DNA from: JAYSFC01 sp041913505
Lineage (GTDB): Bacteria; Pseudomonadota; Gammaproteobacteria; Burkholderiales; Burkholderiaceae_C
DNA length: 10,415 bases
Direction: 5' to 3'
Assembly (NCBI GenBank): GCA_041913505.1
Contig: JAYSFC010000126.1
Location: 1 to 10,415, forward strand
This document shows positions 1 to 6,421 of this stretch, piece by piece; the first letter of the stretch is position 1; each line of letters opens with the position of its first letter. The translations under genes and the position numbers were made by a program. Below the pieces are notes generated by a model. That model did no database searches. It saw only the letters and a list, made by a program, of their open reading frames with translations, and had not been told where the DNA came from.

Positions 1-71
<71 letters not shown>

Positions 72-93
72 TTACGCGGACAGGTCCACAAGG

Positions 94-124
94 AAAGGGG
101 GCGCTTTTGGCGCCCCCTTTTCAT
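94..124 (+). terminator. Rho-independent terminator of gap, probably bidirectional
   Basis: A perfect 11-bp stem (94-104 with 110-120; AAAGGGGGCGC against its complement) closes a 5-nt loop TTTTG and is followed by TCATTTT. On the minus strand the same stem ends in CCCCCTTTCCTT, so it can also stop transcription arriving from the convergent nuclease-helicase gene whose stop codon is at 168. Confidence 0.92.
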
Positions 125-167
125 TTTGTGACCGTGACAATCAGTCGCCTACCAATACGGTAGCTAC

Positions 168-1373
168 TCAGATGACGGGTAGACCAAGACTCTCGAGGTA
201 CTGAAATGTGCCGTCGAAAAAATCAGGCGATCGAGTCGGGTCATCGAGATCACCTTGTGGAACCACGATCACCATACCCTGGCGAGCTCGAGTCAGCAAA
301 ACGCGATAGGCATTCTTTTGATAGGTCCATCGATCGGGTTTGACAATTCTTTGCCAGCGACTTCCAACAAATGAATGGTGGGTCCATTCGTCGCCGTGAA
401 ATCGGAAATCCCCGTCCCATACAACACACGTCCAGTCCAATTCAAGCCCTTGAACATGGAACTCGGTCGCAACATCCTCCAGGTAATAGGAGGATCGCAC
501 ATCCATTTGTTCATCCAGGAACCAGTGCACCGGGTCTATCGGCGTCCGTACATCAATTGCATGTGGTTTGAGACGCTCAGCTTGAGAGGACACCACAATT
601 CCATACCGCTCCGTGCCGCGAGCTTGGGCGCGTAACCAGTTCTTTGCCGTGCTCAGGTTTCTGGTGACATAGATTGGATACTTGTCACGGATTGACTGCC
701 AAGCCTTTCGCGCATCATCGTGATTGATGTCAAGAACCGCCTTGACCCAAGCCGACACATGCTCTGCACGAAACGAACGCATAGAAATGCTCAGGTGCAG
801 GTCTTCGTTGAAAGTCACACTGGAAAGTCGGGTGAGAGGCTCCATCAATGCGTTGTTGCCGTACTCGCTGTCATGCAGCTGAGGCGAAAGATGGACTTCC
901 CAATGGGGGAATGACCGTTCTATTGAACGAATCCACTCACTGATGCCGGCCTCGCCGGTATTTATTTCCTGCCCTCCTCCAACAAGGCAGACCACTACAG
1001 CCCAGTCTCGATGCCGGTCCAAACAAGAGATCAGGAACTCAGGCTCGGACATGGTGAAGTTTGGAACCCCCTTTTTGCGCTGCATGAATGCAGCTGTTTG
1101 TTCCTGATTCCAAGCCCGTTGCGCCTCGTCAAAGATGGCAACATGTTCAACGGGCGGCCGTTCTGAGTCTTTCAGGCAGTCATCACGAAAGTGGTGTACG
1201 TTCTGAATGAACTCTTTTACTGCCTGGCGTGCCTGACTTTTGTTTGTACGGGTTCCACGATCGCGATCGCGAGCGACACGATCACGCGCCAGGGCCTCGT
1301 GAAGAATATTCACGAGTGGACCGTTGCCACTTAAATAGACGGAATACAGCTCGGCCGAAGAATCGGTATGCAA
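168..1373 (-). CDS. C-terminal fragment: helicase part of the split DUF2075 protein, lacking Walker A
   Basis: The open frame extends up to 1475, but the only available start after the Walker A motif is a TTG at 1373, giving 401 residues. Visible motifs are DEAQR (residues 82-86, Walker B), VCLVGGGQEINTGEAG (about 128-143), EFHVQGLELD (304-313), NAYRVLLTRAR (354-364) and VPQGDLDDPTRSPDFFDGT near the end. A product starting at 1373 would have Walker B but no P-loop, so it should not hydrolyse ATP. This supports reading it as the 3' part of a broken gene and not as an independent gene. It converges on the gap terminator. Confidence 0.7.
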   Translation of the reverse strand: MHTDSSAELYSVYLSGNGPLVNILHEALARDRVARDRDRGTRTNKSQARQAVKEFIQNVHHFRDDCLKDSERPPVEHVAIFDEAQRAWNQEQTAAFMQRKKGVPNFTMSEPEFLISCLDRHRDWAVVVCLVGGGQEINTGEAGISEWIRSIERSFPHWEVHLSPQLHDSEYGNNALMEPLTRLSSVTFNEDLHLSISMRSFRAEHVSAWVKAVLDINHDDARKAWQSIRDKYPIYVTRNLSTAKNWLRAQARGTERYGIVVSSQAERLKPHAIDVRTPIDPVHWFLDEQMDVRSSYYLEDVATEFHVQGLELDWTCVVWDGDFRFHGDEWTHHSFVGSRWQRIVKPDRWTYQKNAYRVLLTRARQGMVIVVPQGDLDDPTRSPDFFDGTFQYLESLGLPVI

Positions 1374-1426
1374 GGTAGCGATATTGAGCCCAACAAGCGT
1401 CTTTCCGGCCCCCGGAACACCAGTAA

Positions 1427-2167
1427 TCAGGCAAAGAACCTTACGCTTGTTCCGTTGAGCATGCTCGTGAGCCGCTCAATAGCTGCCGATGTCATGCTCA
1501 AGTTGCGAGCGCCCGCATCACTGCGAGAGATGCTTCCGACGTTGTGGCCTGCATAAAGGGCCATCGCTGCTTCAACAATGGTTGGGGTGGGAGCATATCG
1601 ACCGGACTCCCAAAGAGCATCGTCAATCTGATGCCCAGAGCAGGTGTCTAAGCCCGATTGGATGACATCTGGCAATTGATCCAGATTGATAGCGATCGGC
1701 AAACATAACCCATCGCGATTTGAGTCAACCTCGACCCTGAAGGGCTTTTGTTCGGCTTCAGTCGCTATCAGGATCGGGAGCACCGAGAGCTGATGACTCG
1801 TCTCGTGAAAGTTCTTTAAATCTAGCGCGTAGTCCCACACTTGCAACATCGCATGTCGCGGGTGTGCACGCTCGCCGACTTTGTACTCCAGAACGAAAAT
1901 GACATGATCGATTAAGAGTACGACGTCAATGCGTTTCCCCATCCGCGGAACGTCATACTCGAAATAGACTTTCCCGCGATGTCGCAACGGTGGTAAGACG
2001 CGCTGTAAATGGCGAATCTGAACTTGCCACGCCTGCGTCTGTGTAGGCTCGATCGCAAATGGGGAGTTTGAGGTGAGCTCCCCTAAAACGGCCTCGACCG
2101 ATTTCTCCAAAAAATGGGCGATATCGTCCGAGTAGTACCACCGTCGAATAGCAGCTTGATCTTTCAT
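1427..2167 (-). CDS. N-terminal fragment: PD-(D/E)XK-like nuclease domain of the split DUF2075 protein
   Basis: As the sequence reads, this is a 246-residue frame from ATG at 2167, with no convincing Shine-Dalgarno sequence upstream. The start fits the family, whose N-terminus has a W-Y-(S)-x-x-I-x-x-F-L pattern (here RRWYYSDDIAHFL). The nuclease-like core is E70 in VYFEY, D81 in GKRIDVVLL and E94-Y-K96 in VLEYKVG, followed by QVWDYALDLKNFHETSH. The last six residues before the stop at 1427 come from the wrong frame relative to the downstream Walker A and are not expected to be natural. If translated alone it would be a nuclease domain without its motor. Confidence 0.7.
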   Translation of the reverse strand: MKDQAAIRRWYYSDDIAHFLEKSVEAVLGELTSNSPFAIEPTQTQAWQVQIRHLQRVLPPLRHRGKVYFEYDVPRMGKRIDVVLLIDHVIFVLEYKVGERAHPRHAMLQVWDYALDLKNFHETSHQLSVLPILIATEAEQKPFRVEVDSNRDGLCLPIAINLDQLPDVIQSGLDTCSGHQIDDALWESGRYAPTPTIVEAAMALYAGHNVGSISRSDAGARNLSMTSAAIERLTSMLNGTSVRFFA

Positions 2168-2228
2168 ATCAACTCAGGTGGTTACCAACGGGCCAGCCAA
2201 GCTGCGAAGACATGAATCAAGCAGCTCA

Positions 2229-2699
2229 CTAGTGGTGATGCCCATGCGCCCCGTGCGCATGGCCGTGGGCGATTTCTTCGGCGCTGGCGGCGCGCACTTC
2301 CACGATCTTGATCGCGAAGCGCAGCACCTTGCCGGCGTGCGGGTGGTTGCCGTCGAGCAGCACCTGCGGACCCTTGATCTTGACCACGTTGAACACTTGC
2401 TCGCGGCCGTCTTCGCTCATGCCGCGCAGCTGGCCGCCCACTTTGACGCCGGGCGGGAACTCGCTCTTGGGGATGGTGCGCACCAGGCCCTCATCGCGTA
2501 CGCCGAAGGCTTCTTCCGGTTGCAGCACGAGGTTGGTGCTGTAGCCGGCGGCCTGGCCTTCCAGCGCGGCTTCCAGCTTGGGGAAGGTGTTGCCGTAGCC
2601 GCCGTGCAGGTAGGCCTGCTCGCCTGATTCGAGCGGCTTGCCCTGCGCGTCGGCGACGCTGTAGCGGATGGTGACGATGGTGTCTTTGCTGATCTGCAT
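2229..2699 (-). CDS. slyD: FKBP-type peptidyl-prolyl cis-trans isomerase, SlyD-like
   Basis: A 156-residue protein that catalyses proline cis-trans isomerisation and acts as a folding chaperone in the cytoplasm. In SlyD relatives it also binds metal, for example nickel for hydrogenase maturation. The N-terminal FKBP strand is MQISKDTIVTIRYSV. The insert-in-flap chaperone domain runs about 68-120 and ends in DGNHPHAGK (116-124), the family signature. The C-terminus is a His-rich tail (HGHAHGAHGHHH, 145-156), shorter than the E. coli tail and without cysteines, so metal binding would depend on histidines. The ATG at 2699 is chosen because FKBP homology begins there; the frame stays open far upstream only as a shadow of topB, and no strong Shine-Dalgarno is seen. 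It lies 68 nt downstream of topB on the same strand and may share its transcript, although a repeat-like hairpin sits between them. Confidence 0.93.
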   Translation of the reverse strand: MQISKDTIVTIRYSVADAQGKPLESGEQAYLHGGYGNTFPKLEAALEGQAAGYSTNLVLQPEEAFGVRDEGLVRTIPKSEFPPGVKVGGQLRGMSEDGREQVFNVVKIKGPQVLLDGNHPHAGKVLRFAIKIVEVRAASAEEIAHGHAHGAHGHHH

Positions 2700-2711
2700 G
2701 AAAAAATCCGA

Positions 2712-2774
2712 ATCAAAACGGGCTGTAGCCCTTGTCAATATTGCGTGGATAGCTATGGTTTTGATAGTTATCCA
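2712..2774. repeat. Small REP/MITE-like palindromic element between topB and slyD
   Basis: The inverted 8-mers ATCAAAAC (2712-2719) and GTTTTGAT (2758-2765) bound a 54-bp unit. Inside is the palindrome GGGCTGTAGCCC (2720-2731). A second hairpin overlaps the right end: an 11-bp arm (2746-2756) pairs with 2764-2774 with one G-T pair around loop GGTTTTG, and it includes the topB stop codon. TAGCTATCAAAA-like words are, from memory, common between genes in Comamonadaceae, but copy number cannot be tested here. On the minus strand GGGC-TACA-GCCC is followed by GTTTTG, so it might also attenuate topB-to-slyD transcription. Confidence 0.45.
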
Positions 2775-5689
2775 AGGTGCTTGCCGACGATGCCGGCGAG
2801 CTCGAACATGGTGATCTGCGGCTTGCCAAACACCGGCAGCAGCTTGGCGTCGGCATTGATGGCGCGCTTGTTCTGTGCGTCCTGCAGGCCGTTGGCCTTG
2901 ATGTAGTCCCACAGCTTCTTGACCACCTCGGTGCGCGCCACCGGCTCGTTGCCGATGACGGCGGCCAGCGCCGCGCTCGGCGCCTTGCCGGCGGCGGGTT
3001 TGCGCGGCGCCTTGGGTGCCGTGGTCTTGGTGGCGGATTTGGCGGTTGCCTTCTTCGCCGGTGCCTTTTTCGCTGCGGTTTTCTTGGCAGCCGGGGCCGC
3101 TGCAGACTTGGCCGCGGTCTTGCGCGGCGGGAACTTGCTGGGCGCGAACTCGAAGTTCACCTTGCCGGCCTCGGCGTCCCACGCCAGCATGGCCTTGAAG
3201 GGGCGGCGCGTGCGCATGGAGACGAACTTGTCGAGCATGTCGGTCTTGCCGGTGGCCAGCAGCTTCATCATCTGCTCACGCTCCACCGGCTGCTGCAGGA
3301 TGATCTGGCCGCTCTTGAAGTCGCAGCTCGGCGTGGGCTGGGCGGCGGTGGGCACGCTCTTTTCGCAGACGTAGTTCTTGCCGTGGTCGTAGACTGCGCC
3401 GCCGCACTTGGGGCAGGCGCCGAGCGATTCCTTGCCTGCAAAGTCCACCAGCTCACCGGTCTCGGACTCATCTTCGTTGCCGAAGTCGAACTCCAGTTTC
3501 CAGTTCTTCTCTTCCTCGCTGTACTTGAGGATGATCTCGGCCACGAAAGGCCAGCCGGCCTTGGAGCGGAAACCGTCCAGCGGGCCGATGTGCTTGTCGC
3601 GCAGGAACTGCTCCACTTCCGCCACCTCGAAGGTGCGGCCGGCGGGTGTCTTGCCGAAGGAGAAACCGCAGCCTTCCGAGTTGCCGTCCTGGCCGGTGCA
3701 GGCGTAACGACGGTAGTTTTCCTTCACCACGCCGCCGCAGTTGGGGCAGGGCGTGGTAAGTGTGGCGTAGTCGCCGGGCACGGTGTCGCGGTCGTATTCC
3801 TTGGCCTTGCGCACGATGCGCTCGGTCATGTCGGCGATCTCGCGCATGAAGGCGTCGCGAGAGAGGCGGCCGTGCTCCATCTCGGCCAGCTTGTATTCCC
3901 ACTCGCCGGTCAGCTCGGGCTTGGAGAGTTCTTCCACGCCCAGGCCGCGCAAGAGGGTCATGAGCTGGAAGGCCTTGGCGGTGGGAATCAGCTCACGTCC
4001 TTCGCGCAGCATGTACTTCTCGGCAATCAGGCCTTCGATGATGCTGGAGCGCGTTGCCGGCGTGCCCAGGCCCTTTTCGTGCATGGCCTCGCGCAGCTCG
4101 TCGTCCTCGATCAACTTGCCGGCGCCTTCCATGGCACTCAGCAGCGTGGCTTCGGAGTAGCGTGCCGGCGGCTTGGTCTTCAGGCCCTTGGGCTCCACGC
4201 TGGCCGTCTGCACCTTCTCGCCCGGCTGCACCGGCACCAGCATCTTGCTGCTGCCTTCGCCCGGGGCCAGCTCGTCTTCGGCTTCCTTGCCGTAGATGGC
4301 CAGCCAGCCCGGCTTGACCAGCACCTTGCCCTCGGTCTTGAAGCTGTGGCCGGCGGCACTGGTGATACGGGTGGTCACCTGGTATTCGGCGCTGGGGAAG
4401 AACACCGCCATGAAGCGGCGCACCACCAGGTCGTACAGCTTCTGCTCGGCATCACTCAGGCCGCTGGGGGCCTGCAGCGTGGGGATGATGGCAAAGTGGT
4501 CGCTGACCTTGGCGTTGTCGAAGACGCGCTTGCTCGGCTTGATGTAGTTGTTGTTCAGTGCGGTCAGCGCATGCGGCGCCAGGTGCTTCATGCCGGAGCC
4601 GGCCAGCATGCCGAAGGTCTCCTTCACCACCGGCAGGTAGTCCTCGGGCAGGTGGCGCGAATCGGTACGCGGGTAGGTCAGCGCCTTGTGGCGCTCGTAC
4701 AGACTCTGCGCCAGCGACAGCGTGGTCTTGGCGGAGAAGCCGAACTTGCCGTTGGCCTCGCGCTGCAGGCTGGTCAGGTCGAACAGCAGGGGCGAGGCCT
4801 GCGTGGTGGGCTTGCTTTCCTCGGTGACGCTGGCGGGTTGGCCCCGCACGGCGTCGGCAATGGACTGGGCCTGGGCCTGCGACCACACGCGGTCGGCCTT
4901 GGCCTCGGGGTCTTCGCCCTTCTTCCACTGGGGGTCGAACCATTTGCCGGGGTAGTCGCCCGCCTGGGCGCCGAAGCTGGCGTGGATTTCCCAGTAGTCG
5001 CGGCTCACGAACTTGCGGATCTTTTCCTCGCGCTCGACCACCAGCGACAGTGTGGGCGTCTGCACCCGGCCCACGGTGGTGAGGAAGAAGCCCCCGCCCT
5101 GCGAGTTGAAGGCCGTCATGGCGCGCGTGCCGTTGATGCCCACCAGCCAGTCGGCCTCGGAACGGCTGCGTGCGGCGTCGGCCAGCGGCAGCATCTGCTG
5201 GTCGGTGCGCAGGTGCTCAAAGCCGTCGCGGATGGCCTGCGGCGTCATGCTCTGCAGCCACAGGCGGCGCACCGGCTTGCCCAGCGGCTTGCCGCCGCCG
5301 GCGTACTGCTCGATCAGGCGGAAGATCAGCTCCCCCTCGCGGCCCGCGTCGCAGGCGTTGATGAGCTGGCCCACGTCCTTGCGTTTGGCCAGCTTCACCA
5401 CCGCGTTCAGGCGCGTCTTGGTCTTGTCCACCGGCTTGAGTTCGAAGTGCGGCGGGATCACCGGCAGGTGGGTGAAGCTCCATTTGCCGCGCTTGACGTC
5501 GTACTGCTCGGGGGCCTGGATCTCCACCAGGTGGCCGACGGCACTCGTCACCACATGGCTGTCGCTTTCGAAGTACTCGTCATGCTTCTCGAACTTGCCC
5601 GCCACGGGCGTCAAGGCGCGCACGATGTCCTGCGCCACGGAAGGCTTTTCGGCAATGACCAGCGTTTTCAAGGAGGCGGTACTTTTCAT
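2768..5689 (-). CDS. topB: DNA topoisomerase III with zinc fingers, H1-like linker and C-terminal SWIB domain
   Basis: Type IA topoisomerase of 973 residues from ATG 5689. It nicks and passes single strands through a 5'-phosphotyrosine intermediate, relaxing negative supercoils and decatenating DNA. The Toprim domain is at about 8-146, with EKPS (14-17) and DAGREGE (114-120). GRVQTPT is at 207-213 and the catalytic Tyr339 is in YPRTDS. Two zinc-finger-like Cys4 units follow: C648, C651, C664, C674 and C759, C762, C775, C789. A FVSMRTRRPFKAML block comes next. Residues about 854-904 are Lys/Ala/Pro repeats (AAKK, APAKKA) resembling a histone H1 tail, and about 905-973 form a SWIB/MDM2-type domain (VVKKLWDYIKANGLQD, INADAKLLPVFG). 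The toprim and active-site parts are as in normal TopB; the tail makes it longer. An in-frame ATG at 5731 has a better Shine-Dalgarno (AAGGTG, 7-nt spacing) and would add 14 residues coded through a CG palindrome. Homology begins just after 5689, so that start is preferred, but the choice is open. Confidence 0.95.
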   Translation of the reverse strand: MKSTASLKTLVIAEKPSVAQDIVRALTPVAGKFEKHDEYFESDSHVVTSAVGHLVEIQAPEQYDVKRGKWSFTHLPVIPPHFELKPVDKTKTRLNAVVKLAKRKDVGQLINACDAGREGELIFRLIEQYAGGGKPLGKPVRRLWLQSMTPQAIRDGFEHLRTDQQMLPLADAARSRSEADWLVGINGTRAMTAFNSQGGGFFLTTVGRVQTPTLSLVVEREEKIRKFVSRDYWEIHASFGAQAGDYPGKWFDPQWKKGEDPEAKADRVWSQAQAQSIADAVRGQPASVTEESKPTTQASPLLFDLTSLQREANGKFGFSAKTTLSLAQSLYERHKALTYPRTDSRHLPEDYLPVVKETFGMLAGSGMKHLAPHALTALNNNYIKPSKRVFDNAKVSDHFAIIPTLQAPSGLSDAEQKLYDLVVRRFMAVFFPSAEYQVTTRITSAAGHSFKTEGKVLVKPGWLAIYGKEAEDELAPGEGSSKMLVPVQPGEKVQTASVEPKGLKTKPPARYSEATLLSAMEGAGKLIEDDELREAMHEKGLGTPATRSSIIEGLIAEKYMLREGRELIPTAKAFQLMTLLRGLGVEELSKPELTGEWEYKLAEMEHGRLSRDAFMREIADMTERIVRKAKEYDRDTVPGDYATLTTPCPNCGGVVKENYRRYACTGQDGNSEGCGFSFGKTPAGRTFEVAEVEQFLRDKHIGPLDGFRSKAGWPFVAEIILKYSEEEKNWKLEFDFGNEDESETGELVDFAGKESLGACPKCGGAVYDHGKNYVCEKSVPTAAQPTPSCDFKSGQIILQQPVEREQMMKLLATGKTDMLDKFVSMRTRRPFKAMLAWDAEAGKVNFEFAPSKFPPRKTAAKSAAAPAAKKTAAKKAPAKKATAKSATKTTAPKAPRKPAAGKAPSAALAAVIGNEPVARTEVVKKLWDYIKANGLQDAQNKRAINADAKLLPVFGKPQITMFELAGIVGKHLG
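2771..2977 (-). other. SWIB/MDM2 domain at the TopB C-terminus
   Basis: The last ~69 codons match the SWIB pattern: LAAVIGNEPVARTEVVKKLW, DYIK-x-NGLQD, NKRAINADAKLLPVFGK and MFELAGIVGKHL. SWIB domains occur in eukaryotic SWI/SNF complexes, and fusions to type IA topoisomerases are known in Chlamydia and other bacteria. The role in bacteria is not established. Confidence 0.85.
2978..3130 (-). other. Histone H1-like Lys/Ala/Pro-rich segment of TopB
   Basis: About 51 codons encode repeated AAKK, APAKK, TAKSA and KAPRKPA units between the zinc-finger region and the SWIB domain. The composition matches that of bacterial H1-like proteins and of eukaryotic H1 C-terminal tails. It is probably a disordered DNA-binding linker and, by inference, a possible target for lysine modification. 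Confidence 0.8.
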
Positions 5690-5694
5690 CTGAC

Positions 5695-5700
5695 TACAAT
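5695..5700 (+). promoter_or_regulatory. Possible -10 element for the SET-birA-SPOR transcript
   Basis: TACAAT differs from the sigma-70 -10 consensus at one base and would start a transcript near 5707, about 54 nt before the GTG of the SET gene. No acceptable -35 hexamer is visible at 16-19 nt upstream, so this is tentative. Confidence 0.3.
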
Positions 5701-5709
5701 CCAGTTCTC

Positions 5710-5727
5710 GCGCGCGCATGCGCGCGC
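5710..5727. repeat. Perfect 18-bp alternating CG palindrome between topB and SET gene
   Basis: The sequence GCGCGCGCATGCGCGCGC is its own reverse complement, and 5709-5727 alternates pyrimidine and purine without a break. This is the classic pattern for left-handed Z-DNA or cruciform extrusion. It lies in the divergent control region, within the topB 5' leader, or within its first codons if the 5731 start is used. Confidence 0.8.
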
Positions 5728-5760
5728 CCATACGGATTCACCTTACCAAATTTTTCTGAC

Positions 5761-6387
5761 GTGTCCAAGCAAGCCCCTGTTTCTTCCAGCCGCCGCATCC
5801 AGACCCGCCGCTCCGGCGTCCATGGCAAGGGGGTGTTTGCGGTGCAGGACATCGCCGAGGGCGAGACCCTTATCGAGTACGTGGGTGAGGTGATTTCCTG
5901 GGCCGAGGCGCAGCGCCGCCACCCGCACGACCCCAAGGACCCGAACCACACCTTCTACTTCCACGTTGACGAAGACCACGTCATCGACGCCAAGCATGGC
6001 GGCAACTCCTCGCGCTGGATCAACCACTCCTGCGATCCGAACTGCGAAGCCGACGAGGTGGAGGGCCGCGTCTTCATCAAGGCGCTGCGCAACATCAAGG
6101 CCGGCGAGGAACTGAACTACGACTACGGCCTCATCATCGACGAGCCCTACACCAAGAAGCTCAAGGCCGAATACCCCTGCTGGTGCGGCAGCAAGAACTG
6201 CCGCGGCACCCTGTTGGCGCCGAAGGACGACGAACCGAAGAAGGCCAAGAAGAAAGATAAGAAAAAGAAGGCCGAGGCCAAGCAGGAAGCGGTGAAAAAA
6301 GACAAGCCCGGCAAGGACAAAGCCAAGAAGGCCAAGGCGGACAAGGGCAAGCCCGGGAAGCACAAGGGCAAAGGCGGCAAGCGCTGA
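5761..6387 (+). CDS. SET-domain protein-lysine methyltransferase with Lys-rich tail
   Basis: A 208-residue protein predicted to move methyl groups from S-adenosylmethionine to lysines of a protein substrate. The SET core is at about 12-126: GVHGKGVF (19-26, cofactor-binding GxG region), RWINHSCDPNC (85-95, the RFINHxCxPN motif) and EELNYDYG (116-123), with Tyr120 and Tyr122 in the catalytic site. A post-SET motif follows, CWCGSKNC (140-147); its cysteines, probably with C91 or C95, can bind zinc as in eukaryotic SET enzymes. From about residue 153 the tail is almost entirely Lys with Gly, Ala, Pro, Asp and Glu (KKAKKKDKKKK, KGKPGKHKGKGGKR). It is likely disordered and may bind nucleic acid. 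The start is a GTG at 5761 with no clear Shine-Dalgarno; homology begins soon after. It is divergent from topB-SWIB and leads a co-directional run with birA 34 nt downstream. The substrate is unknown; the H1-like tail of TopB or an H1-like protein is a reasonable guess. Confidence 0.9.
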   Translation: MSKQAPVSSSRRIQTRRSGVHGKGVFAVQDIAEGETLIEYVGEVISWAEAQRRHPHDPKDPNHTFYFHVDEDHVIDAKHGGNSSRWINHSCDPNCEADEVEGRVFIKALRNIKAGEELNYDYGLIIDEPYTKKLKAEYPCWCGSKNCRGTLLAPKDDEPKKAKKKDKKKKAEAKQEAVKKDKPGKDKAKKAKADKGKPGKHKGKGGKR

Positions 6388-6421
6388 GCCGCCCCGTCCC
6401 CGGCAGTCGCAGGCAGACACG

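Larger units (their letters stand above)
168..2167 (-). pseudogene. Frameshifted nuclease-helicase, DUF2075 / Schlafen group 3-like helicase family
   Basis: Two minus-strand reading frames together make one protein of about 666 residues, the usual size for this family. The N-terminal half has a PD-(D/E)XK-type nuclease pattern (E70, D81, E94-x-K96). The C-terminal half is a superfamily 1-like helicase with DEAQR as Walker B, the family motif GGGQEINTGEAG, the EFHVQGLELD block and the late NAYRVLLTRAR motif. The Walker A motif GVPGAGKT (1398-1421) lies in the frame of the second half but upstream of any plausible start codon. The nuclease frame stops at 1427, and the helicase frame is open only from 1475 downward, after a TGA. 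Changing from frame one to frame two needs a -1 shift, as expected from loss of one base between 1427 and 1478. No classical slippery heptamer is seen there. Joining the frames gives the expected sequence IERL..EHAQRNKRKVLCLITG then Walker A. Codon use and G+C are unlike the flanking core genes, which suggests horizontal gain. A defence or nucleic-acid role is inferred from the family only. A sequencing error is the main alternative to true decay. Confidence 0.87.

Noticed and set aside
1427..1445. Programmed -1 frameshift in the nuclease-helicase
   Set aside because: No X-XXY-YYZ slippery heptamer is in frame before the stop; the nearest word (G TTC TTT) does not fit.
5255..5310. Search for CRISPR-like or tandem repeats within the G+C-rich coding regions
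   Set aside because: Apparent repetition is only codon-bias periodicity; no regularly spaced identical repeats with spacers were found anywhere in the window.
2777..5893. Very long plus-strand open frame of 1038 codons opposite topB
   Set aside because: It is the antisense of a G+C-rich gene with strong third-position bias; the translation is Gly/Leu/Ala/His-rich with no domain, while the minus strand has all TopB motifs.
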